NCBI GenBank assembly: GCA_012510865.1
Contig: JAAZHF010000149.1
Location: forward strand, 1-6,077
DNA length: 6,077 nucleotides
Origin: Gammaproteobacteria bacterium
Lineage (GTDB): Bacteria > Pseudomonadota > Gammaproteobacteria > Xanthomonadales > Xanthomonadaceae
Direction: 5' to 3'
Under the pieces are notes generated by a model. That model ran no database searches, was not told the origin of the DNA, and saw only the letters and a list, made by a program, of their open reading frames with translations. Shown piece by piece: positions 1 through 5,220 of this stretch (positions are counted from its first letter, which is position 1; each line of letters opens with the position of its first letter). A program made the translations under genes and the position numbers.

Positions 1-183
1 ATCGAGCGCGGCGGCACCACCCTGCGCGACTTCCTGTCCCCCGACGGGGCCCCGGGCTACTTCGAGCAGGAGCTCTCGGCCTATGGCCGCGGCGGCGAAC
101 CCTGCCCCCGGTGCGGGCGCCCGCTGCGCCAGGCGGTGGGCGCCCAGCGGGCCACCGTCTGGTGCGGGTCCTGCCAGCGCTGA
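1..183 (+). CDS. mutM: Formamidopyrimidine-DNA glycosylase (MutM/Fpg), C-terminal part only
   Basis: The open frame enters from the left edge and ends at TGA 181-183, so only the last 60 residues are visible. They match the end of Fpg/MutM, a bifunctional glycosylase/AP lyase that removes 8-oxoguanine and formamidopyrimidines in base excision repair. The visible part contains the conserved RGGTTLRDF region followed by a C4 zinc finger. Its cysteines are at visible residues 35, 38, 55 and 58 (CPRC and CGSC). The conserved finger Arg of the QRAT motif, which contacts DNA, is at residue 50. The protein ends in the typical CQR tail. The catalytic N-terminal Pro-Glu lies outside the window and cannot be checked. 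The 3' end overlaps the proposed promoter of the next gene, and 38 nt separate the two reading frames. Identification rests on the diagnostic zinc finger and is strong. Confidence 0.95.
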   Translation: MERGGTTLRDFLSPDGAPGYFEQELSAYGRGGEPCPRCGRPLRQAVGAQRATVWCGSCQR

Positions 184-199
184 GCGCGCGCGGTATCAT
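171..199 (+). promoter_or_regulatory. Candidate sigma-70-type promoter for the ECF sigma factor/kinase operon
   Basis: CTGCCA (171-176) resembles the -35 TTGACA at 4 of 6 positions. TATCAT (194-199) resembles the -10 TATAAT, and the spacer is exactly 17 nt. The -35 lies in the last codons of mutM. Transcription would start near 206, giving a leader of about 16 nt that includes the ribosome binding site. If real, the housekeeping sigma factor makes the operon, so the sigma factor need not drive its own expression. This comes from pattern matching only. Confidence 0.45.
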
Positions 200-208
200 C
201 GGGCGTCC

Positions 209-216
209 GAGGGGAG
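209..216 (+). promoter_or_regulatory. Ribosome binding site deciding the sigma factor start
   Basis: GAGGGGAG sits 5 nt before ATG 222. It supports that start over the in-frame ATG at 111, which lies inside mutM and would add 37 residues unlike any sigma factor. Confidence 0.7.
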
Positions 217-221
217 CGCCC

Positions 222-785
222 ATGGCCGAGACCGCCGAGATCACCCTGCTGCTGGACGCCGCCCGCGACGGGGATCGCGGTGCGCTCGACCGGGTGCTCG
301 CCACCCTGTACCAGGAGCTGCACAGCATGGCCCGGCGCCAGCTCGCGGGGCAGTACGGCCAGACCCTCGACGCCACCGCGCTGGTGCACGAGGCCTACCT
401 GAAGCTGATCGGCCGCCGCGAGGCCCGGTTCGACGACCGCGCCCGCTTCCTCGCCTACGCCACATCGGACATGCGCAGCGTCGTGGTCGACTATGCCCGC
501 CAGCGCATGGCGCAGAAGCGCGGCGGCGACCTGCACCGCGTCACCGACCTGCCCGCGGACCTCGAGGGCGGCCTGCGCCTGGACGAGGACATGCTCGCCC
601 TGGACACCGCGCTCACGCGCCTGGCGGCGGTCGACGAGCGCCTGGCGCATGTGGTCGAGCTGCGCTACTTCGGCGGCCTGTCCGAGGTCGAGATCGCGGA
701 GCTGCTCGAGCGCTCCGAGCGCAGCATCCGCCGCGACTGGCAGAAGGCCAGGCTGTACCTGCTGGCCTCGCTCAAGGCGGACTGA
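222..785 (+). CDS. ECF-type RNA polymerase sigma factor, kinase-associated (ECF43/TIGR02999-like)
   Basis: This 187-residue protein has the two-domain ECF layout. Sigma region 2 spans about residues 15-100, with the helix around ALVHEAYLKL (53-62) and the region 2.3/2.4 stretch FLAYATSDMRSVVVDYAR (76-93). Region 4 spans about 122-185, with a helix-turn-helix near LSEVEIAELLERSERSIRRDW (153-173). It would direct RNA polymerase to alternative promoters. There is no C-terminal extension and no neighbouring anti-sigma gene. Instead a transmembrane Ser/Thr kinase follows 27 nt downstream. Region 2.2 reads LDATALVHEAY, so the acidic pair usual in ECF factors (as in DAEDLVQE) is replaced by Ala-Thr-Ala around Thr52. 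This is the hallmark of ECF43-type factors such as Vibrio EcfP, which are activated by threonine phosphorylation. The start at 222 is chosen for its strong RBS and family length. The family call is confident; the regulon is unknown. Confidence 0.9.
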   Translation: MAETAEITLLLDAARDGDRGALDRVLATLYQELHSMARRQLAGQYGQTLDATALVHEAYLKLIGRREARFDDRARFLAYATSDMRSVVVDYARQRMAQKRGGDLHRVTDLPADLEGGLRLDEDMLALDTALTRLAAVDERLAHVVELRYFGGLSEVEIAELLERSERSIRRDWQKARLYLLASLKAD

Positions 786-812
786 GGGCCGCCTGGCGGG
801 GGCGCTGCGGCG

Positions 813-3644
813 ATGGATCCCGACCGCTGGCAGCGACTTTCGCCCCTGCTCGACGCGCTGCTCGAGCTCGAGCCGGCGGCGCGCGAGCAGAGCCTGGCCT
901 CGCTGCGCGAGGACGATCCGGAGCTCGCCGCCGAGCTGGAACAGCTGCTCGAGCTGGAAGAAGGCCAGGAGGACTTCCTCTCCGGCTCGGTGGTGTCGCA
1001 GCTGCCGCTGGCGCGCGCAGGCGCGCACATCGGGCCCTACCGGCTCGAACGCATGCTCGGCGAGGGCGGCATGGGCCAGGTGTGGCTGGCCGGCCGTGCC
1101 GACGGCCTGTACCAGCGGCGCGTGGCGCTGAAGCTGCTGCGACCGGGCCTGGCCGATCCCAACCTGCGGCTGCGCTTCACCCGCGAGCGGCAGATCCTGG
1201 CGCGGCTCGAGCACGCGCACATCGCGCGCCTCCTCGATGCCGGCATCAGCGCCGACCAGCAGCCCTACCTGGCGCTGGAATACGTCGACGGCGAGCCCAT
1301 CACCGACTGGTGCCGCGTGCGCGAGCCCACGGTCGAGGCGCGCCTGCGCCTGTTCCTGCAGGTCTGCGAGGCGGTGAGCCACGCCCACGCCAACCTGATC
1401 GTGCACCGCGACCTGAAGCCGTCCAACATCCTGGTGACGCCGCTGGACGAGGTCCGGCTGCTCGACTTCGGCATCGCCAAGCTCCTGGACACCCCGGAGG
1501 CCGCGACCGAGAGCACTCGCACCGGCGTGCGCGCGTTCACCCTGCACTACGCGGCGCCGGAGCAGGTGCGCGGCGAGCCGGTCACCACCATGACCGACGT
1601 CTATTCGCTCGGCGTGGTGCTGTACGAGATGCTTTCGGGCAGCAAACCCTACCGGCTCAAGCGCAAGAGCGACGCCGAGTGGGAGGAGGCGATCCTGAGC
1701 GCCGACCCGGCCCGGCCGTCGCTGGCGCTGCAGCGGACCGCGGGCGAACCCGGGGGACGGCCGCAGGCGCATGCGCGCCGCGATGCGCGGAGGATCGCCG
1801 GAGACCTCGACAACATCGTGCTGAAGGCGCTGTCGAAGCGGCCCGAGCAGCGCTATGCCTCGGTGGAGGCGATGGCGCAGGACATCCGCCGGTACCTCGA
1901 CGGCAAGCCGGTGCGTGCGCGCCCGCAGAGCCTCGCCTACCGCGCCCGCAAGTACCTGGTGCGGCACCGCTGGGCGCTGGGGACGGCGGCCGCGATCGCG
2001 GTGGTGCTGGTCGCGGCGCTGGCGATCGTGGCCTGGCAGGCGCAGCAGGCGATGCAGCAGGCGGCACGGGCACGCGCGCTGCAGAGCTTCATGGTGGGCC
2101 TGTTCGAGAACACCGGCAGCGCGCCCGGCGGCGCCCACATCGATGTCCGCCGGCTGCTCGACGAGGGCGTCCGTCGCGGCGAGCTCGAGCTCGCGCAGGA
2201 GCCGGTCGCCCTGGCCGAACTGCTGGGCGTGGTGGCGCGCCTGCGCGCCGGCCTGGGCGACTACGCCCAGGCGCTGGCGCTGCAGCAGCGCCAGGCCGGG
2301 ATCGTCGAATCCCTCGAGCGCCCGCCGCCCGGGCTGCGGCTCCAGGCGGCCACCGACATGGGGCGGATCCGCCGCCTGCTGGGCCAGCCCGGCGCCTGCC
2401 GGGCGACGATGCAGCCGGTGCTGGCGGAGGCGCTGCGCGAACAGGAGCGCCTGCCGCAGCTGGCCGCCGACTTCCACACCCAGCTGGCCCGCTGCCAGCG
2501 CGACCAGGGCGAGCTCGACGCTGCGCGCACCGGCTTCCAGCGGGCGCTCGCGATCCGCCGCGCGGCGGCGCTGCCGGACACGGCCGTCATCGAAAGCCTG
2601 TCCGACCTGGCCACCCTGCGCGCGGCAAGCGGCGACAGCGCGCTCGCGCTGCGCGAGCAGCGGGCCGCGCTGGACCTGCTGCGCCGCCGGGTGGGCCTGC
2701 GGCATCCACAGGCGATCGGGATCCTGCGCGCCACGTGTTCGCTGCACCGCGAGCTGGGCGACCTGCACGCCGCCGAGGCCGACTGCCGCCAGGCGCTGGA
2801 GCTGTCCCTGGAGGTCCGCGGCCCGCAGCACCGCGAGACCGTCGACTGCCGGCGCCAGCTCGCGGCCCTGCTGGTGGACAATGGACGCCTCGGCGAGGCC
2901 GAGGTGATCTTCCGCGATGCCCATGCCTGGCTGGTCTCGCGCCTGGGCAGCCGCCACGGCGACGTCGCGCGCAACGAATACAGCATGGCGATCGTGGCCT
3001 GGGAGCGCGGCGACTTCCACGAAGCGGTGGCCGGGCTGGAGCGCGCCAGCGAAACGTGGCGCCAGCTCGGCAACGACACCATGCTGGCCTCGGCCCTGTT
3101 CAACGAGGCGCTGGTGCTGCACGAGGCCGGGGAGCAGGGGCGCGCCGCCGGACTGGTGGACGAGGCCCTGCGCCTGCGCAGCGCGCGTTTCGGCAGCGAC
3201 CCCGGCCTGGTCGGCGCAACCCTGCGCGCGTCGGGCGAGATCAAGGCCGCGCTCGGCCGCGACGAAGAGGCCCTGGCGGAGCTGCGCCGCGCGGTGGCGC
3301 TGACCAGCGCCGACTACGGGGCCTCCAACCCGACCACGCGACGCGCCGAGCTGGCCCTGGCGCAGCTGGAGGCGCGGCTCGGGACCCACGGCGCGCTGGC
3401 CCGCCTCGACCACCTCGGCGACCTGCCGGGCAGCGACCCCGAGCTGCGCAAGATCGCCTGGCGCGCGCAGGCGGCGGCCGCGGCCCTGCGCTGCGACGGG
3501 CCGCGCCGCGAGGAATCGCTGGCGGTGTTCACCGCGCTCGAACAGCTGTTGCAGATGGCGCGCCCGGAGGGCGGCGTCGTGGTGCGCGACGTGCAGCGCT
3601 GGCGGCAGCGCTGCGCCGGCGGCCCAGCGGTCGCCGGCGGCTGA
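813..3644 (+). CDS. Transmembrane Ser/Thr protein kinase with periplasmic TPR domain (PknS/PknT-like)
   Basis: This 943-residue protein is predicted to phosphorylate the upstream sigma factor. Residues 1-70 form an acidic helical region, typical of ECF-linked kinases and possibly a sigma-docking part. The Hanks-type kinase domain spans about 74-365: Gly loop GEGGMGQVW (83-91), ATP-binding Lys107 in VALK, Glu125 of helix C, catalytic HRDLKPSN with Asp200 (198-205), DFG (218-220) and APE (248-250). All catalytic residues are intact. The activation loop has Thr227, 232, 235, 237 and 243. One hydrophobic segment (387-408) preceded by Arg/Lys predicts a cytoplasmic kinase and periplasmic C-terminus. 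Residues from about 466 onward form TPR-like units, with a clear 41-43-residue period from 631 (repeats starting near 631, 673, 715, 756, 797, 840). The RBS is weak (GGCGGGGG near 795-802), suggesting translational coupling to the sigma gene, whose stop is in the same frame. Kinase identity is near certain; the target is inferred. Confidence 0.93.
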   Translation: MDPDRWQRLSPLLDALLELEPAAREQSLASLREDDPELAAELEQLLELEEGQEDFLSGSVVSQLPLARAGAHIGPYRLERMLGEGGMGQVWLAGRADGLYQRRVALKLLRPGLADPNLRLRFTRERQILARLEHAHIARLLDAGISADQQPYLALEYVDGEPITDWCRVREPTVEARLRLFLQVCEAVSHAHANLIVHRDLKPSNILVTPLDEVRLLDFGIAKLLDTPEAATESTRTGVRAFTLHYAAPEQVRGEPVTTMTDVYSLGVVLYEMLSGSKPYRLKRKSDAEWEEAILSADPARPSLALQRTAGEPGGRPQAHARRDARRIAGDLDNIVLKALSKRPEQRYASVEAMAQDIRRYLDGKPVRARPQSLAYRARKYLVRHRWALGTAAAIAVVLVAALAIVAWQAQQAMQQAARARALQSFMVGLFENTGSAPGGAHIDVRRLLDEGVRRGELELAQEPVALAELLGVVARLRAGLGDYAQALALQQRQAGIVESLERPPPGLRLQAATDMGRIRRLLGQPGACRATMQPVLAEALREQERLPQLAADFHTQLARCQRDQGELDAARTGFQRALAIRRAAALPDTAVIESLSDLATLRAASGDSALALREQRAALDLLRRRVGLRHPQAIGILRATCSLHRELGDLHAAEADCRQALELSLEVRGPQHRETVDCRRQLAALLVDNGRLGEAEVIFRDAHAWLVSRLGSRHGDVARNEYSMAIVAWERGDFHEAVAGLERASETWRQLGNDTMLASALFNEALVLHEAGEQGRAAGLVDEALRLRSARFGSDPGLVGATLRASGEIKAALGRDEEALAELRRAVALTSADYGASNPTTRRAELALAQLEARLGTHGALARLDHLGDLPGSDPELRKIAWRAQAAAAALRCDGPRREESLAVFTALEQLLQMARPEGGVVVRDVQRWRQRCAGGPAVAGG

Positions 3645-3647
3645 GCC

Positions 3648-4277
3648 TCAGCCCGCCGGCAGCGGCAGGCCGGGCTGCATGGGTTCGATCCGTCCCTCGC
3701 CGCGGGCAATGCGCTTGAACTCGGCCCGACTGACCGAGACGTAGCGCTCGTTGCCGCCGATCTCCACCTGCGGACCCTCCTGCACCGCGCGGCCACCCGC
3801 GTCCACGCGCACGGTCATGGTCGCCTTGCTGCCGCTGTGGCAGATGGTCTTGATCTCCTGGATCTCGTCGGCCCAGGCCAGGAGGTGGCCGCTGCCCTCG
3901 AACAGCTCGCCACGGAAGTCGGTGCGCAGGCCGTAGCACAGGACCGGGACGTCGAAGGCGTCGACGACCTCGGTCAGCTGCCAGACCTGGGCCCGCGACA
4001 GGAACTGCGCCTCGTCCACCAGCACGCAGTGGAGGCGGCCGTGGGCGCCGATGTCGGCCTGCACGACCGCCTGCAGGTCGTCCGACCCGCCGAAGGCCAG
4101 CGCATCGGCCTGGAGGCCGATGCGCGAGGCCACGGTCCCCGCGCCGGCGCGATGGTCCAGCGCCGGGGTCAGGATCAGCACGCGCATCCCGCGCTCGCGG
4201 TAGTTGTGCGCCGACTGCAGCAGGGTCGTGGTCTTCCCGGCGTTCATCGCCGAGTAGTAGAAGTACAGCTTGGCCAT
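3648..4277 (-). CDS. tdk: Thymidine kinase, type II (TK1-like)
   Basis: This 209-residue enzyme phosphorylates thymidine to dTMP with ATP in the pyrimidine salvage pathway, in the cytoplasm. The start [17 protein letters not shown] carries the P-loop (residues 9-17, Lys15) and closely follows E. coli Tdk. VLVDEAQFL (85-93) holds the Walker B Asp88 and the likely catalytic base Glu89. [13 protein letters not shown] (114-126) and [10 protein letters not shown] (173-182, the thymidine-binding lasso) are also present. The C-terminal zinc site looks degraded: E. coli-type ICHCG is ICHSG here, and SVCRKH is SVSRAEF, leaving only Cys146. The start at 4277 is set by homology. The longer in-frame extension to 4385 would overlap the sel1-like gene and looks non-coding. 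No Shine-Dalgarno is visible, and a -10-like TACAAT lies 6 nt upstream, consistent with a leaderless message. Its stop is 3 nt from the kinase gene's stop, tail to tail. Confidence 0.95.
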   Translation of the reverse strand: MAKLYFYYSAMNAGKTTTLLQSAHNYRERGMRVLILTPALDHRAGAGTVASRIGLQADALAFGGSDDLQAVVQADIGAHGRLHCVLVDEAQFLSRAQVWQLTEVVDAFDVPVLCYGLRTDFRGELFEGSGHLLAWADEIQEIKTICHSGSKATMTVRVDAGGRAVQEGPQVEIGGNERYVSVSRAEFKRIARGEGRIEPMQPGLPLPAG

Positions 4278-4283
4278 CGGGAA

Positions 4284-4289
4284 ATTGTA
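4284..4289 (-). promoter_or_regulatory. Candidate -10 element for tdk (possible leaderless transcript)
   Basis: TACAAT on the minus strand ends only 6 nt before the tdk ATG (4277). If it is the -10 box, transcription would begin at or beside the start codon. No good -35 is seen at 16-18 nt; that space is filled by the GC-rich hairpin at 4292-4311. Confidence 0.35.
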
Positions 4290-4291
4290 GC

Positions 4292-4311
4292 GGCGGGCCG
4301 TGCGGCCCGCC
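4292..4311 (-). terminator. GC-rich hairpin between the sel1-like gene and tdk; weak terminator candidate
   Basis: The arms 4292-4300 and 4303-4311 are perfect 9-bp reverse complements around a 2-nt centre; in RNA the innermost pairs would open to form the loop. Read on the minus strand it begins 3 nt after the sel1-like stop, the usual place for an intrinsic terminator. The downstream sequence GCTACAATTT has only a short T-run, so termination may be inefficient and transcription could run on into tdk. The hairpin is certain as sequence; its role is inferred. Confidence 0.45.
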
Positions 4312-4314
4312 CCG

Positions 4315-5124
4315 TCAGTCGCCCGCGGGCCCGCCGTCGACGGCGGGCGGCGGCGGCTCGGCCGGGATCTCCGGCTCCGGCGCATCCACCTCGGGGGCCA
4401 CGGCCGGCCCCCGCGAGCCCGCGTTCTCGACGTCGCCGACGCTGACCTGCACGGTCCGCGGCTCCTGCCAGGTCGCGTCGTGCCAGGCCTCGTACTTCTC
4501 CGGATCCCAGTAGGTCGGATCGTAGAACTTGCTGGCGTCGATGCTGGTCGAGCCGGCCGCCCCGGGGATGCTGATGGTCACCGGTCCGGCGGCGCCGAGC
4601 CCGCCCACGGCCTCGCGCCGGGCGCGCCGCAGCACCGATGCGATGCGGGGTTTGGTCGCGGCATCGCCGTAGCGGGCATAGACGGCTTCGCCGGCCTCCA
4701 GCGCGCGGGCGCGGGTGGCCTCGTCCAGCGCCTCCCAGTAGCGCTCGCGGTGGATGACGAAGGGGCGGTACCCGCGTTCGGCCGCGAGGTCCATCCAGGC
4801 ATAGGCCAGCGCGCGGTCCTGCTCGACGCCGTTGCCGCTCCAGTACAGCTCCGCGACCATGCCCTGCGAAGGCTTGTCGCCGTAATAGGCGGCGCGCTGG
4901 AAGTAGCGGAACGCGTCCGCGTGCCGCTCTTCGCGCAGCGCCTCGACGCCGGCGAGGCGGAAGCGCAGGTCGGGGTGCGACCTGAGGAACCCGGCCGCGA
5001 TCATCTGCGGATCGGCGGTCGGGTCGGGCGGGGGTGCCTGGCGGGCGACGGCGGTGGCCATCGCCAGGGCAAGCGCCAGTGCGGCCGCGCCCCTCGCGAT
5101 GGTTGCAATCGTGTCCTTTCGCAT
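4315..5124 (-). CDS. Exported Sel1/TPR-like repeat protein, function unknown
   Basis: This 269-residue protein has an N-terminal signal peptide: [12 protein letters not shown], a hydrophobic Ala/Leu stretch (about 13-26) and a likely cleavage after AVA at residue 27. No lipobox Cys is present, so a soluble periplasmic or secreted protein is expected. Residues about 58-118 resemble Sel1-type helical repeats, with [15 protein letters not shown], a Tyr-Trp-Ser-Gly-Asn-Gly loop and [15 protein letters not shown]. Such repeats usually mediate protein-protein contacts. After a helical Arg-rich part (126-171) comes a Tyr/Trp-rich segment ([20 protein letters not shown], 196-215), then [10 protein letters not shown] and an acidic Pro-rich tail from about 240. 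The start at 5124 is favoured by GAGGGAG (5134-5140) 9 nt upstream and by the signal peptide; the longer open frame to 5790 runs antisense to rep and is rejected. I do not recognise a specific function. It is divergent from rep and 37 nt upstream of tdk. Confidence 0.85.
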   Translation of the reverse strand: MRKDTIATIARGAAALALALAMATAVARQAPPPDPTADPQMIAAGFLRSHPDLRFRLAGVEALREERHADAFRYFQRAAYYGDKPSQGMVAELYWSGNGVEQDRALAYAWMDLAAERGYRPFVIHRERYWEALDEATRARALEAGEAVYARYGDAATKPRIASVLRRARREAVGGLGAAGPVTISIPGAAGSTSIDASKFYDPTYWDPEKYEAWHDATWQEPRTVQVSVGDVENAGSRGPAVAPEVDAPEPEIPAEPPPPAVDGGPAGD

Positions 5125-5133
5125 TCGTGTGAT

Positions 5134-5140
5134 CTCCCTC
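5134..5140 (-). promoter_or_regulatory. Ribosome binding site of the sel1-like gene
   Basis: GAGGGAG on the minus strand lies 9 nt before ATG 5124. It fixes the start at the signal peptide and excludes upstream in-frame codons that run into the divergent rep gene. Confidence 0.65.
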
Positions 5141-5147
5141 TGGATGG

Positions 5148-5160
5148 TTCCATCATGGAA
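5148..5160. promoter_or_regulatory. 13-bp palindrome upstream of the sel1-like gene, overlapping a candidate -10
   Basis: TTCCATCATGGAA is a perfect inverted repeat with 6-nt arms and a single central base. It overlaps a second inverted repeat, GATGG-TT-CCATC (5143-5154). The minus-strand CATGAT (5157 to 5152, 4 of 6 matches to TATAAT) lies inside it and would place a transcript start near 5145-5147, about 20 nt before the ATG. It could be an operator or an RNA hairpin in the leader; no specific regulator is recognised. Confidence 0.35.
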
Positions 5161-5180
5161 GACGGCGGCACGGCCTGTCG

Positions 5181-5196
5181 TGTGACATTCGTTACA
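5181..5196. promoter_or_regulatory. Candidate CRP/Clp binding site in the sel1-like/rep divergent region
   Basis: TGTGA-N6-TTACA matches the CRP-family consensus TGTGA-N6-TCACA at 9 of 10 positions. Xanthomonadaceae carry Clp, a CRP homologue that binds the same consensus. The site centre (5188.5) lies about 42 nt upstream of the proposed sel1-like transcript start, the spacing used for class II activation, and it overlaps the candidate -10 of rep. Both roles are inferred. Confidence 0.4.
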
Positions 5197-5198
5197 AT
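5193..5198 (+). promoter_or_regulatory. Candidate -10 element for rep
   Basis: TACAAT lies 22 nt before the rep ATG, the same spacing as TATCAT before the sigma factor gene. No convincing -35 is seen at the right distance. Transcription would start near 5205, leaving a short leader that includes GGAG (5212-5215) 5 nt before the ATG. Confidence 0.45.
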
Positions 5199-5220
5199 CG
5201 CCGGCCGTCCCGGAGCCCCC

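Noticed and set aside
111..221. Longer sigma factor start at ATG 111
   Set aside because: It overlaps the mutM zinc-finger coding region in another frame, lacks a good RBS, and adds residues unlike any ECF sigma N-terminus.
81..3413. Very long open frame (1110 codons) on the minus strand opposite the sigma factor and kinase genes
   Set aside because: The opposing + strand genes have clear family motifs throughout. The minus translation is low-complexity Gln/Arg/Ala/Gly/Leu, as expected when GC-rich codons are read backwards, with no recognisable domain.
3649..3677. Stem CAGCCCG/CGGGCTG just past the kinase stop as an intrinsic terminator
   Set aside because: The 7-bp arms are separated by 15 nt, lie within the tdk coding end, and have no T-run on either strand.
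83..3718. Long + strand open frame (1211 codons) in another phase through the kinase and past its stop
   Set aside because: It is made of Arg/Ala/Gly/Pro, typical of an out-of-frame reading of high-GC DNA, and spans several real gene boundaries.
3837..4445. Plus-strand open frame antisense to tdk and the sel1-like gene
   Set aside because: It crosses the tdk start and the intergenic hairpin and has no motif or RBS; tdk on the opposite strand is certain.
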